This document shows positions 8,102 to 17,020 of a stretch of DNA of 47,173 nt, one piece after another; the first letter of the stretch is position 1; the number at the start of each line of letters is the position of its first letter. The notes under the pieces were generated by a model. That model did no database searches. It saw only the letters and a list, made by a program, of their open reading frames with translations, and was not told the origin of the DNA. The translations under genes and the position numbers were made by a program. The stretch spans positions 1 to 47,173 of the forward strand of contig NZ_JAVDDV010000022.1 in assembly GCF_030848565.1 (NCBI RefSeq), read 5' to 3'. The DNA is from Natronolimnohabitans sp. A-GB9 (GTDB taxonomy: Archaea; Halobacteriota; Halobacteria; Halobacteriales; Natrialbaceae).

Positions 8102-9004
8102 GTCGACGACGACCACGTCGAACGTGTCGTCCCAGCGATACCGCCGCCCGCCCCAGACGAACGTCGGTCTGGCGATACCGGCGACCCCGAGAAACGGCGT
8201 GAGGACGAGCGACGGAACCGCAAAGAGCCACGTCCGTCGGTCGACGCCGAGCGCACGGTAGCGGTCGTACGCGAGGGCGGTCACGCCCGCGGCGACGAGC
8301 AGTGGCGCGACGACGCCGACCACGAGGATCGCGAGGAACAGCGCGAGGATCGCGAGCGTCCGGCGCGGCGCGAACCGGTAGAAAATCGTGACGAACCGCG
8401 TGAGCCGTTCGTAGGTCGCCCGTGGTCCACCCGGAACCCGGACCCCGTTGACGAGTGCTCGGGAGGCGACGACCTCGTCGGTGTACTCGGCGAGCAACGC
8501 GTCGTCGGAGACGGTCCGGCGCAGGTCGTCGACGTAGGCGTCGACGTCGATCTCGCGCCGGTCGAACGTGACGCCACCGCCCCAGGTCACCCAGTTCGTC
8601 CGATCGACGACGATAGAAGCAACCACGATACACAGCGGCTCGAGCAGTTTGAACGGGTACTCCTCGCTGTAGAAGACGGGAATCGCCGTCACTGTCCCGT
8701 GTTCCTCGCCGAGGCGTTTGATCGTGGCCAGCCAGTCGTCGTCACGGTCGACGTCGTCGTCGGTCAGGACGATCCGATCCTGGGCGACGTGTTCCAGCGC
8801 GTGCGCGACGGCGTTTGCCTTCCCCGAACAGCCTTCGGGGTCGCCGGCGACCAGCAGGTCGGCCGCTTCGGGGAGGTCTGCGCTCGCGACGGGGTCGGCC
8901 GGGCTGTCACAGACGACCAGCAGTTCGTCGTCGGCCTCGAGTTGACGAGCCACCTGCTCGCAGGACGTCGTCCACTCGAACGTCGGCAAGATGATACTCG
9001 CCAT
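8099..9004 (-). CDS. Family 2-like glycosyltransferase with C-terminal membrane segments
   Basis: 301 residues. GT-A fold: MASIILPTFEW start, EGCSGKANAVAHAL, and the metal-binding acidic run TDDDVDRDD (81-89). Hydrophobic helices follow around 213-235 and 245-290. Overall it resembles archaeal GT2/GT21 (ceramide-glucosyltransferase-like) proteins, but the (Q/R)xxRW motif is not clear (ERLTRF). Probably glycosylates a lipid carrier at the membrane; substrate unknown. Confidence 0.7.
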   Translation of the reverse strand: MASIILPTFEWTTSCEQVARQLEADDELLVVCDSPADPVASADLPEAADLLVAGDPEGCSGKANAVAHALEHVAQDRIVLTDDDVDRDDDWLATIKRLGEEHGTVTAIPVFYSEEYPFKLLEPLCIVVASIVVDRTNWVTWGGGVTFDRREIDVDAYVDDLRRTVSDDALLAEYTDEVVASRALVNGVRVPGGPRATYERLTRFVTIFYRFAPRRTLAILALFLAILVVGVVAPLLVAAGVTALAYDRYRALGVDRRTWLFAVPSLVLTPFLGVAGIARPTFVWGGRRYRWDDTFDVVVVD

Positions 9005-9081
9005 CGATTCCAGTTCATCGAACCGAAACTAATGGTTTCGGGATCGGTCGGCCGCCAGCGGCCCCACTCGAGGCACGTGAC

Positions 9082-9100
9082 TGATACTGTCGGACAGCAG
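9082..9100. repeat. Family B half element
   Basis: TGATACTGTCGGACAGCAG, one arm only, abutting the family A copy that starts at 9101. Confidence 0.75.
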
Positions 9101-9186
9101 TCATACGGTTTCCTGTCCGTCAGTGCCGGCGCAACCGCGACCCGGGCGGTGGTTGCGCCGGGAAACAGGTACAGCAATCCGTATCA
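9101..9186. repeat. Family A palindromic element, core II
   Basis: Ends TCATACGGTTTCCTGTCC and ACAGCAATCCGTATCA; core CAGTGCCGGCGCAACC / GGTTGCGCCGGG. Compared with other copies the arm pair C-G is replaced by T-A in both arms, a compensatory change. It ends 8 nt downstream of the K+ channel TAG stop. Confidence 0.85.
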
Positions 9187-9193
9187 GTGATGG

Positions 9194-10825
9194 CTACTCG
9201 TACGTTCGTTCGAACTGGCTGACGCTCTCGTCGGTTCCGGCCAGGACGAGTTCGTCGTCGGCCTCGAGTGCTAACTCCCGTCCGTCGACGTCGATGATCG
9301 CCTCACCGTCTCTGACGACGGCGAGAAGGGTCACGCCGATCTCTCGGTCGACGTCGGCAGGCGTCTGTCCGGCCAGGTCGCCGACGGGAACCGTCACCAC
9401 TCTGACCTGCTTGTCGAACGCCAGTGCCGCCTCCTCCTCTAAGACGGTGGCGGCCATCATCCGGCCGCTGACCGTCGCCAGCGATTGCACGTCGTCTGCG
9501 CCGGCGCGATAGAGTTTGGCTACGTCCGCCTCCTGGTTCGCTCTGACGAAGATATCGACGTCGGGATTTAAATCTCGAGCGATCAGCGTGGTGAAGATCG
9601 CGGTCGTGTCGTCGCCGACGGTGACGATCACCGCAGAGACGTCCTCGACACCTGCTTCGCGGAGTGTCGACGGTTCTCGGGCATCTCCTACGACGTCGAC
9701 AGTCGGTTTCTCCTCGATGTCGAGGACGGTCACGTCGGTGTTCGTCTCTGCGAACGCGCCAGCGGCCGCCGTTCCTGACTCGCCGTACCCGGCTATCAGT
9801 ACTCGCTGTGGGGCCAGTTCACGGACGGTCGACGCCGCTTCCGATCGGAGCGCCTCGACGCCGTCCGGAGCGCCAGCGACGAGGAGTCGTGTCTCGGCGT
9901 CGACCTCGAACTCCGATCCGACCGGGCTCACGAACTCGCCGTCGAGCCAGGCACCGATGACCCGGACGCCGAATCGGTCGGGGAACCGACACTCCCCGAT
10001 TGATCGATCACAGAGGTCACTCCCGGCAGCGATCGAGACCTCGACCAGTTCGAGGTCGTCGCTGATCGCGACGCTCTCGTCGACTGCAGTCGTGACCGCC
10101 GTCGGGACTCGTCCTGCGAGACTCTCACCGAGCAGTTGGCGAGGGGACAACACTGCGTCGGCCCCCGCGATTCGGTGATACTCGCCCAGTTCTTCGTCTT
10201 CGACGACCGTTATCACCGGAATCTCGGAGTCCACTTCCCGAACCGACAGCACGATACTCGCGTTCACGTCGTCCGGGGCGTCCGCGACGACGGCGGTCGC
10301 CGCCTTGATCCCTACCCGCTCGAGGACGTCGACGGATTCCGGATCGCCGTGGACGACCCGCCACCCAGCCTCGTGTAACGCACTCGCCGACTCGAGGTCG
10401 GACTCGACGACGACGAACCGCCTGTCTCTGGCCTCGAGTTCGGTCGCGAACGACTCCGTCCGGGGCGTATGCCCACAGATGACGACGTGGTCTTCGAGAT
10501 CGAGCGCTGCCGTCGGCGGCGACGTCTCGAAGGCGGTCCGGAACCAGGGGACGATGAAGGCGTTGATCGCCGCGAGGATCAGTCCGACCCCGGCCAGTTG
10601 CATCCCGATCACCAACACGTTCATCTGGGTCGTCTCCCAGGGTGCGTCCTGCCCGTAGCCGGTCGTCGTGAAACTCTGGAAGACGACCTCGAGGGACCGA
10701 ATCAGCGGCTGTGGCTGCTCTTCCCAGGTCGCCATCCCGACGTTGTACGCGACCGTGAAAACGGCCGTCGTCACGACGACCAACGCGAGGTAGTACACGG
10801 TACGGCGAGACCACCAGTTCGACAT
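9194..10825 (-). CDS. Two-TM potassium channel with two RCK (TrkA-N/TrkA-C) modules
   Basis: 543 residues. TM1 about 10-30; pore helix and selectivity filter TTTGYGQD (53-60); TM2 about 68-92. First Rossmann module begins VVICGHTPRTESFA (~113), second begins VLIAGYGESGTAAAG (~345); each is followed by a TrkA-C-like beta domain (EFEVDAETRLLVAG and LALEADDELVLAG). Cytoplasmic gating by nucleotide or ions is expected for RCK channels. Likely co-transcribed with the upstream membrane gene (38 nt gap, same strand). Confidence 0.9.
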   Translation of the reverse strand: MSNWWSRRTVYYLALVVVTTAVFTVAYNVGMATWEEQPQPLIRSLEVVFQSFTTTGYGQDAPWETTQMNVLVIGMQLAGVGLILAAINAFIVPWFRTAFETSPPTAALDLEDHVVICGHTPRTESFATELEARDRRFVVVESDLESASALHEAGWRVVHGDPESVDVLERVGIKAATAVVADAPDDVNASIVLSVREVDSEIPVITVVEDEELGEYHRIAGADAVLSPRQLLGESLAGRVPTAVTTAVDESVAISDDLELVEVSIAAGSDLCDRSIGECRFPDRFGVRVIGAWLDGEFVSPVGSEFEVDAETRLLVAGAPDGVEALRSEAASTVRELAPQRVLIAGYGESGTAAAGAFAETNTDVTVLDIEEKPTVDVVGDAREPSTLREAGVEDVSAVIVTVGDDTTAIFTTLIARDLNPDVDIFVRANQEADVAKLYRAGADDVQSLATVSGRMMAATVLEEEAALAFDKQVRVVTVPVGDLAGQTPADVDREIGVTLLAVVRDGEAIIDVDGRELALEADDELVLAGTDESVSQFERTYE

Positions 10826-10863
10826 GGCTACTCACAGTCACTAGACACTCTAGAATCCGTCGA

Positions 10864-12168
10864 TCACTCGGTCTCGAACCGGCGATCGAATCGCTCGGAG
10901 ATCGAGTCGGAGACGTCGGTGAGATAGGCCGTTCCCCACAGGGTGACGATGACGGCCCCGACGACGTTGAAGACGAGATCGAGCATCGTGTCGTCGATCC
11001 CGTGCTGGGCGAGGACGGCCTCGAGTCCGAGAACGATCGCGCTCTGATCGATGACGAACTCGAGGATCTCCCAGACGACGCCGGCAGCGAGGACGAAGAC
11101 GAGGATGAACACGCCCATCACCGTCGGTGGGATATGGACGTCGTCCGTGTGGACGTGGACGGCCCGAAAGAGCGCATAGCCCGTGGCGGCGACGACCGAC
11201 GCCGACAGCGCGTGAGTGAGGTGGTCCCACGGATCGACAGCGTCGTACAGTCCAGCCGATCCCAGGGCGTGGAGGAAGACTGCGGCGGTGATCCAGAGGA
11301 CCAGACCCGCGTCCATCGGCAGGTCGTACTCGTGTTCGAAGATCGCCGGCACGAACGTGATCGCGAGCGCGACGGCGGCGTTGGCGATCGTCGGCAGATC
11401 CCGGAGAAAAAGGCCCCAGAGGAGGATGACAACGAGTACGACCTGCATTGCTCGGCTCGTCTGTCGCTGTCGACGCGGGGAGATTCCGAGCCGATCCCGA
11501 AGTTTCGGCGATTCACCCCCATCGGTCGACGAGTGCCGGTCTTCGGTCGCCGTCGGCGGAACGGCGGTGCGCTCGGTCGGCGTCCGATCCTGTGACCTGA
11601 AGTACAGATCGAAGACGAGTCCGCCGCCGATACCGGCAATCCCCGCGTAGATAAACTCGACCATCACGTCGGCGTTGATCGCGTCCTGCGAGCGGCCGTC
11701 GAGTACGAACGACGTTCCCAGGACGACGTCGGCGAGCCACTGCAATACGTTCCAGACGCCGGCTACTGCGAGCGTCGTGAGAACGACGAGGACGATAGCG
11801 AACCGATGGGTCATTCGAACGGCCGTGAATCGGTGGAGTTCCACGGCGATCAGCAGTGCCAGCGCGGCAACCGCGAGATACGTCGCGATATCGGTCGCGA
11901 ACGGCCGCGCGAGGAGTGCCTGCCACACCACCGGGAGGGCAGCGATCACCACGAGTTCCCACGGCGGCATGACGCGTGGGTCACGAAACGCGGTCGCGGG
12001 TACCAGAACGATCGTGACGACGAGTATCGCGATGAGCGTCCAGTCGAATGCACCCTCGAGAGCGGTCACGACGGCGGTCAGTGAGAGGACGACGACGAGC
12101 ACCCACCCCACGATCGCGTTCGGCCCCGTCTCCGAGAGCAACGCCCCCAGGTCGTCGGTTCGCTCCAT
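10864..12168 (-). CDS. Polytopic membrane protein with two DUF2238-like halves
   Basis: 434 residues starting MERTDDLGALL. The first half has hydrophobic helices and VWNVLQWLADVVLGTSF...INADVMVEFIYAGIAGIGGG. A charged linker (~205-245, RTPTERTAVPPTATEDRHS) separates the second half, with DPWDHLTHALSASVVA and VVWEILEFVIDQSAIVLG, typical of DUF2238/YjdF-like proteins. The parallel W(E/N)-x2-(E/Q)W/F...DT/DVxxxxxY patterns suggest internal duplication. Function unknown; likely co-expressed with the K+ channel. Confidence 0.65.
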   Translation of the reverse strand: MERTDDLGALLSETGPNAIVGWVLVVVLSLTAVVTALEGAFDWTLIAILVVTIVLVPATAFRDPRVMPPWELVVIAALPVVWQALLARPFATDIATYLAVAALALLIAVELHRFTAVRMTHRFAIVLVVLTTLAVAGVWNVLQWLADVVLGTSFVLDGRSQDAINADVMVEFIYAGIAGIGGGLVFDLYFRSQDRTPTERTAVPPTATEDRHSSTDGGESPKLRDRLGISPRRQRQTSRAMQVVLVVILLWGLFLRDLPTIANAAVALAITFVPAIFEHEYDLPMDAGLVLWITAAVFLHALGSAGLYDAVDPWDHLTHALSASVVAATGYALFRAVHVHTDDVHIPPTVMGVFILVFVLAAGVVWEILEFVIDQSAIVLGLEAVLAQHGIDDTMLDLVFNVVGAVIVTLWGTAYLTDVSDSISERFDRRFETE

Positions 12169-12371
12169 GCGCCTTCGTTGGGCGGGACCGACCAAATCCG
12201 TATCCCCACTAGTGGCGGTCCAAGCCTGCACTGATGGGTCGAATCCTGCGGTGTCGTCCGATTCGACCCATCAGTCGACGGTTGGAACGGTACTAGACGA
12301 CTCGAGTCGCCAGCACTCGAGTTCGGCCGCGGGAAACACACTTGTATTTCCGTTGCCTACGAACGGTCACG

Positions 12372-12977
12372 ATGATGGCGACGACCCACGCGCTCTGGGG
12401 GATGGTCCTCGCGCTACCGGTGTACGCAGTCACACCGGAGTTCGCCCCGATCGCGCTCGTCGCGGGGTTGGTCGGCGGGCTGGCGCCCGACCTCGACCTC
12501 TATACGGGCCACCGGAAGACGCTTCACTATCCCGTCTACGCGTCGCTGGCGACGATTCCGGCGATCGGCCTCGCGTTTCTGTTCCCATCGACGCTGACGG
12601 TCGCGCTCGCCGTCGGTCTGGCCGCGGCGGCGTTACACGCCGTTTCGGACGTCTTCGGCGGCGGTCTCGAGCTCCGGCCCTGGGAGGGGACCTCCGAGCG
12701 AGCGGTCTACAGCCACTACCACGACCGCTGGGTCCAGCCTCGACGCTGGGTCCGGTACGACGGTGCCCCGGAAGACCTCGCACTCGCCGGCGTCGCGGCG
12801 GTCCCGCTGCTCGTGGTCGGAAACGAGATCGCCACCGCTGTCACGCTCGCATTCGTCACAGTCTCGGCCGGCTACGTCCTGTTGCGCAAGCCACTCGCAA
12901 CCGTCGCCGAGTACGTCGCCGGCCTCGTTCCGGCGCCGCTCGTTCCCTATCTCCCCGCCCGCTATCGCAAGGGGTGA
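12372..12977 (+). CDS. YdjM-like membrane-bound metal-dependent hydrolase family protein
   Basis: 201 residues. N-terminal MMATTHALWGMVL and GGLAPDLDLYTGHRKTLHYPV carry the His/Asp pattern of the YdjM (DUF457) family; HAVSDVFGGGLE follows with a further His/Asp. Several hydrophobic helices. The biochemical activity of the family is not established. TATA-like tgtatttcc (12341-12349) lies 27 nt before the first ATG (12372; a second ATG is at 12375). Confidence 0.75.
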   Translation: MMATTHALWGMVLALPVYAVTPEFAPIALVAGLVGGLAPDLDLYTGHRKTLHYPVYASLATIPAIGLAFLFPSTLTVALAVGLAAAALHAVSDVFGGGLELRPWEGTSERAVYSHYHDRWVQPRRWVRYDGAPEDLALAGVAAVPLLVVGNEIATAVTLAFVTVSAGYVLLRKPLATVAEYVAGLVPAPLVPYLPARYRKG

Positions 12978-13094
12978 TACGGTCACGACCCTCACCCCCG
13001 GCGACCGCACGGCCGACTCATCGGTGTACCGGCGCTGACCGACAGCGGAGACGTTCCGGCGGGACGGCAGATCAACCGGTGGGAATATCCCGAC

Positions 13095-13120
13095 CGTATA
13101 TCCGTTCGGTCGTCGAACGG
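13095..13120 (+). promoter_or_regulatory. usp promoter with inverted repeat CCGTTCG-N5-CGAACGG
   Basis: TATA box gtatatc (13096-13102) is 27 nt ahead of the ATG at 13127. A perfect 7-bp dyad (13102-13108 / 13114-13120) lies between the TATA box and the start, where a repressor would block initiation. Confidence 0.5.
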
Positions 13121-13126
13121 TAACGT

Positions 13127-13543
13127 ATGCACGTACTGGTGCCACTCGACGACTCCGAGCCCGCCCGCGACGCACTCGAGCACGCCTTCGAGATCTATCC
13201 GGACGCCGATGTCACGGCGTTACACGTCGTCAACCCGTCGATGTCGATGTACCGCGGCGACACGTCGTTCAACTTCGAGCGGTTCATCGAACTCGAGGAA
13301 GAAACCGCCGAGACGCTGTTCGAGATGGCCGAGGAGTTGGCCGACGAACACGATACGTCGCTGACGACCGAGACGATGATCGGTGCGCCCGCACGAGCAA
13401 TCGTCGAGTTCGCGGACGAGAACGACGTCGATCAAATCGTCCTCGGGAGCCACGGTCGCTCGGGCGTCTCACGCGTCCTGCTTGGCAGCGTCGCCGAACA
13501 GGTCGTCCGCCGCGCAACGGTTCCGGTGACGGTCGTCCGATAA
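13127..13543 (+). CDS. Universal stress protein (single domain)
   Basis: 138 residues, MHVLVPLDDSEPARDALEHA. The ATP-binding loop GSHGRSGVSRVLLGS (107-121) is complete and is followed by VVRRATVPVTVVR. The middle insertion SMYRGDTSFNFERF is typical of one haloarchaeal Usp subgroup and recurs in the copies at 17961, 42890 and 44031. Its own promoter is visible. Confidence 0.92.
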   Translation: MHVLVPLDDSEPARDALEHAFEIYPDADVTALHVVNPSMSMYRGDTSFNFERFIELEEETAETLFEMAEELADEHDTSLTTETMIGAPARAIVEFADENDVDQIVLGSHGRSGVSRVLLGSVAEQVVRRATVPVTVVR

Positions 13544-13569
13544 CCGGTCGTCAGCGACCGGTCGGTCTC

Positions 13570-13649
13570 CTTCGGACTGCTGTCATCTACCGGCACGACC
13601 GCGTCTCGTCTGCGGTTGCGCCGGGACATCGGTACAGCAGACCGTCTCA
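13570..13649. repeat. Family A palindromic element, core II
   Basis: TTCGGACTGCTGTC ... TACAGCAGACCGTCTCA with core GCGGTTGCGCCGGGA. The right-hand TGA (minus strand) is the stop codon of the PPOX gene. Sits between two convergent genes. Confidence 0.8.
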
Positions 13650-14078
13650 CTCGGAGAGCGCAACTCCCGATAGCTCGTCGACCCGAAGTTCGTACCACTC
13701 GAGTTCGACGTCACCCTCGACGTCGATATCCTTCGCGACGCGATAGTACCACGCTTCGATATCGTCGTCGACGTCACTCTCGTCGAGGGACTCGAGGGAA
13801 CCGCTGGCGATCACGCTCGTCCAGTCGTGTGGGCTGTTCCAGTCGTAGACGGTCAGACAGACCTCCTCGCTCGTCTCGATGAACTCGCGTTTCTTGCTCT
13901 CGTCGGCGAACCCGAGGTCCATGATCGCCCGCTGTTCGTCGTCGTCGTACGCGAACGACATCGGGACGCCGTAGGCGCGACGGTCGCTTGCAAGCGAGAG
14001 GACGCCGGTTGCCTGGTCGTTCAGAAAATCGGTGATCTCGTCTGCTGCCATCGACTTACCGTACCACTGTGCTGTCAT
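13647..14078 (-). CDS. Pyridoxamine 5'-phosphate oxidase-like flavin-binding protein
   Basis: 143 residues. ADEITDFLNDQATGVLSLASDRRAYGVPMSFAYD (residues 11-44) is the FMN-binding split-barrel start; VCLTVYDWNSPHDWTSVIASGSLESL continues the barrel. Haloarchaeal proteins of this type probably bind FMN, F420 or heme and reduce small molecules; no PLP role is implied. First of three paralogues here (also 16424, 34657). TATA-like tcttaagc lies at 14109-14116. Confidence 0.82.
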   Translation of the reverse strand: MTAQWYGKSMAADEITDFLNDQATGVLSLASDRRAYGVPMSFAYDDDEQRAIMDLGFADESKKREFIETSEEVCLTVYDWNSPHDWTSVIASGSLESLDESDVDDDIEAWYYRVAKDIDVEGDVELEWYELRVDELSGVALSE

Positions 14079-14199
14079 GTGAACACCGGGCGGCTAGACC
14101 ACACTCTCGCTTAAGAAGATACGGTGACTTGTAGCGAGGTGAGACCGTCATCGCAGCGGAGAAACGAACGACGAAGACAGCGGTCCGTATGAGGGCGTA

Positions 14200-14240
14200 T
14201 TTATACACGCAAAATAATAAGTCGTATGAACGATATAGTA
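14200..14240 (+). promoter_or_regulatory. AT-rich promoter region with two TATA-like boxes
   Basis: tttatac (14200-14206) and cgatatagta (14231-14240) in a notably AT-rich stretch. The second would give a short leader for the ATG at 14276. Confidence 0.45.
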
Positions 14241-14275
14241 CTGGGAAAGATGTACTTTCACGCCGTGGGAATACG

Positions 14276-14650
14276 ATGGAGGGTATATCCGGCACCCAGT
14301 CGAATACGGCCACAATGGAAGCCATGACAGAACGCCAGATCGTCGACGAGACCGGGGTCGTCCAGAGCCGGTGTGAAACGGGCGACGTCCTTCGGCTCCT
14401 GGCAGACAGCCGCCGTCGGCGGATCGTGGCCGCGTTGAACCAGGGAGAGGACGACTGGGTCGACGTCGAGACGCTCCGGCGGCGGGTGGCCGACGACGTG
14501 GAGTCGTCGGTCGACTGGGAGACCGAACTCCACCACGTCACCCTCCCGATGCTCGACGATATGGGGCTAGTCGAGTACGACCGACGCAGCGGTGCAGTTC
14601 GCTGTTATCGCTGCGAGCTGGTCCAGCGCGTGCTCGAGGCGACCGAATAG
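14276..14650 (+). CDS. Winged-helix protein, DUF7344-type transcription regulator
   Basis: 124 residues. After a variable N-terminus comes GDVLRLLADSRRRRIVAALNQ, a middle part with paired acidic helices, ELHHVTLPMLDDMGLVEYDRRSGAVRCYRC: the haloarchaeal wHTH layout with recognition helix HVTLPMLDDMGLV. Start choice is uncertain (14189, 14276, 14315 and 14324 are in frame); 14276 follows the second TATA box. The neighbouring pncB is its likely co-regulated partner, but no operator is evident. Confidence 0.75.
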   Translation: MEGISGTQSNTATMEAMTERQIVDETGVVQSRCETGDVLRLLADSRRRRIVAALNQGEDDWVDVETLRRRVADDVESSVDWETELHHVTLPMLDDMGLVEYDRRSGAVRCYRCELVQRVLEATE

Positions 14651-14699
14651 GGAACGCGGCCGCTGGCGTCTTGGCCGTGGGACACGATCGGACGGGAAC

Positions 14700-14772
14700 T
14701 GATACGGACTGCTGTTCGTCGGTCCCGACACACCCGCGACGCCCTGCAGTTGGACCGGGACCGCCGACGAGT
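14700..14772. repeat. Family A element, core II-like, right end degraded
   Basis: TGATACGGACTGCTGTTCGTC followed by an inner repeat CGTCGGTCCC / GGGACCGCCGACG. No recognisable outer right arm. Located between the wHTH gene and pncB. Confidence 0.7.
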
Positions 14773-14827
14773 GTGGGAACGACCACCGAGAGTTATCCCA
14801 CGCCGCGTCGAGTTGTAACGCACGACG

Positions 14828-16216
14828 ATGAGCGACACAACGTTTGGGTTCCTGACCGAGGAGAACGTCCCGCTGTTTACCGACCTCTACGAGCTGCGGA
14901 TGATGCAGGCGTCGTTCAACCAGGATCACAATCCGAAAGCGACGTTCAGCCTCTTTACCCGTGATCTGCCGCCGAACCGCGGCTACATGATCGCTGCGGG
15001 CCTCGAGCAGGCGATTCACTACATCGAGAACCTCTCCTTTGGCGCGCGGACTCTCGAGTTCCTGACCGAACAGGGGTTCGACGAGGGGTTCCTCGAGCAG
15101 TTGGCGACGTTCGAGTTCACCGGCGACGTGCGGGCGCTGCCGGAGGGGACACCGGTGTTCGCAAACGAGCCGTTGCTCGAGGTGACGGCGCCGATCCTAC
15201 AAGCACAGCTACTCGAGACGGCACTGATCAACCAGGTCGGCTACCAGTCGCTGATTGCGACGAAGGCGAGTCGAATGCGCGACGTGATCGACCGACGGGG
15301 TGACGGACAACGCCTCGTCGATTTCGGCTCGCGGCGATCACACGGGACCGACGCCGGGATCAAGGCCGCGCGGGCCGCCTACGTCGGCGGCTTCGACGCG
15401 ACCTCGAACGTCGCCGCCGGCGAGGCCTTCGGCGTCCCCGTCGCCGGAACGATGGCCCACTCGTGGGTCCAGAGCTTCGACCGGGAGCGCGATTCCTTCG
15501 AGGCGTTCGTCGACGAGTACGGATCGGAGAGCGTGCTCCTGATCGACACCTACGACACCGTCGCGGGTGCCGAACTCGCCAAGGACGTCGCCGAGGAGGC
15601 CGACGTCTCGCTGGACGGCGTTCGCCTCGACTCGGGCGACCTAGCCGCCCTCTCGAAGGAGGTCGACGAGGTGCTTCCCGACGTCGATGAGTACATCTCC
15701 TCGGGCATCGACGAGTACGCGATCGCGGAGTTTTTCGACCGCGACGGCGTCGGCGACGGCTTCGGGCCGGGAACCGCACTGGTAACGAGTACGGACGCAC
15801 CGAAAGTCGAGGGCGTCTACAAGCTCGTGGCCGTCGAACGCGACGGAGAGATGCAGCCGACGATGAAGCTGTCGCCGGGGAAAGTCACGTACCCCGGCGC
15901 GAAAAGCGTCCGCCGGACCGAGTCGGACGGCGAGTATACCGGTGACGTCCTCGGGCTCCGCGACGAGGACCTCCCCGGGACCGAACAGCTCGTCACCATC
16001 ATCGAGGACGGCGAGTGCGTCTACGACGTCCCGGACCTCGAGACGATCCGGGAGCGGGCCGACGAGAAACGACGAAAGCTCCCGGAGCGGCACCGCCGGA
16101 TCGAGGATCCCGAACCGTACGACGTCCAAATCAGCGACGGCCTCCAGCGGAAGACCGACGACCTGCAGGCGACACTCGAGTCACGGGTCGAAGCGAGCGG
16201 CGGCGACGAACCCTGA
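14828..16216 (+). CDS. pncB: Nicotinate phosphoribosyltransferase
   Basis: 462 residues. NAPRTase signatures: FTDLYELRMMQA near the N-terminus (substrate entry), FSLFTRDLPPNRGYMIAAGLEQ, FGSRRSHGTDAG (catalytic His region), GTMAHSWVQSF, LIDTYDTVAGAE, VRLDSGDL (PRPP contact), and GFGPGTALVTSTDAPKVEGVYKLV. Salvages nicotinate to NaMN for NAD. A NAPRTase is also a member of the mycobacterial hypoxia regulon, fitting the Usp-rich context. The TGA stop is the first codon of a family A element. Confidence 0.93.
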   Translation: MSDTTFGFLTEENVPLFTDLYELRMMQASFNQDHNPKATFSLFTRDLPPNRGYMIAAGLEQAIHYIENLSFGARTLEFLTEQGFDEGFLEQLATFEFTGDVRALPEGTPVFANEPLLEVTAPILQAQLLETALINQVGYQSLIATKASRMRDVIDRRGDGQRLVDFGSRRSHGTDAGIKAARAAYVGGFDATSNVAAGEAFGVPVAGTMAHSWVQSFDRERDSFEAFVDEYGSESVLLIDTYDTVAGAELAKDVAEEADVSLDGVRLDSGDLAALSKEVDEVLPDVDEYISSGIDEYAIAEFFDRDGVGDGFGPGTALVTSTDAPKVEGVYKLVAVERDGEMQPTMKLSPGKVTYPGAKSVRRTESDGEYTGDVLGLRDEDLPGTEQLVTIIEDGECVYDVPDLETIRERADEKRRKLPERHRRIEDPEPYDVQISDGLQRKTDDLQATLESRVEASGGDEP

Positions 16217-16302
16217 TACGGACCGCTGTCCGTCAGTGCCGGCACAACCACGACCCGGATCTGCGGTTGCGCCGCGAACTCGGTACAGCAGTCCGTCTGT
16301 CA
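16214..16302. repeat. Family A palindromic element, core II
   Basis: TGATACGGACCGCTGTCC ... TACAGCAGTCCGTCTG; core CAGTGCCGGCACAACC / CGGTTGCGCCGCG. The left TGA is the pncB stop. Confidence 0.85.
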
Positions 16303-16423
16303 ACTGGAGTCGATCGAGACCGGTCCCTCGAGCTCGACGGCGATACCAATCATCGAATAGCTGATTTCTCGCGAGACGTTTCGGTGGGGAGCTTTTTTCG
16401 TGACCCCCGTCGTCTACTCGGGT

Positions 16424-16912
16424 ATGTCGATCGACGAACTCCAGGAGTTTGGACTGAACGAGATGACCGACGACGAGATTCGGAATTTCCTGTCGTCCCG
16501 AAAAACCGGCGTTCTCAGCCTCCCCGACGAGGGCGGCCCCTATCTCTTCCCGATCTCGTACGGCTACGACGAGGACAGTCGGCTCTACTTTACCTATCTC
16601 GAGGGCGAAGAGAGCCGGAAAGCAACGCTGAGCGAGGCAGCCGACGCGGCGAGCTTCCTCGTCTACACGGTCGATACGATGTACAACTGGCAGAGTGTCC
16701 TCCTGTCGGGGCGGCTCTCGACCGTTCCGGAGTCCGAGTGGGACGAGATCGACGATTACCTCTCGGACGTCTGGCGTCCGGACCTCTTCGAGGACGTGGA
16801 TCTGTCCGGGGAGGTCCAGGTCTTCGAGTACCGGATCGACGACTACACTGGGATCAAACACCAGGGACTGCCGCCCGCACTCGAGTCGAAGATCGACGCG
16901 GCCGACGAGTGA
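16424..16912 (+). CDS. Pyridoxamine 5'-phosphate oxidase-like flavin-binding protein
   Basis: 162 residues. MTDDEIRNFLSSRKTGVLSLPDEGGPYLFPISYGYD is the split-barrel start; VYTVDTMYNWQSVLLSGRLSTVP is the second half. Close in layout to the paralogue at 13647 and more distant from 34657. Start at ATG 16424 (MSIDELQ): TATA-like gcttttttcg lies 24-33 nt upstream; a GTG at 16400 is in frame but inside the promoter. The TGA stop is the first codon of the next family A element. Confidence 0.82.
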   Translation: MSIDELQEFGLNEMTDDEIRNFLSSRKTGVLSLPDEGGPYLFPISYGYDEDSRLYFTYLEGEESRKATLSEAADAASFLVYTVDTMYNWQSVLLSGRLSTVPESEWDEIDDYLSDVWRPDLFEDVDLSGEVQVFEYRIDDYTGIKHQGLPPALESKIDAADE

Positions 16913-16994
16913 TACGGTCTCCTGTAGTCAATTACCGCTGATCGCCGACCCCGTCCTGGCGATCGGTGGTAAATAGTTACAGCAGTCCGTATGA
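16910..16994. repeat. Family A palindromic element, core I
   Basis: TGATACGGTCTCCTGTAGTC ... TACAGCAGTCCGTATGA; inner stem TGATCGCC / GGCGATCGG. The left TGA is the PPOX stop. A short perfect palindrome AGACGGACCGTCT follows immediately (16993-17005). Confidence 0.85.
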
Positions 16995-17020
16995 GACGGA
17001 CCGTCTGACCGCTCGAGCAG

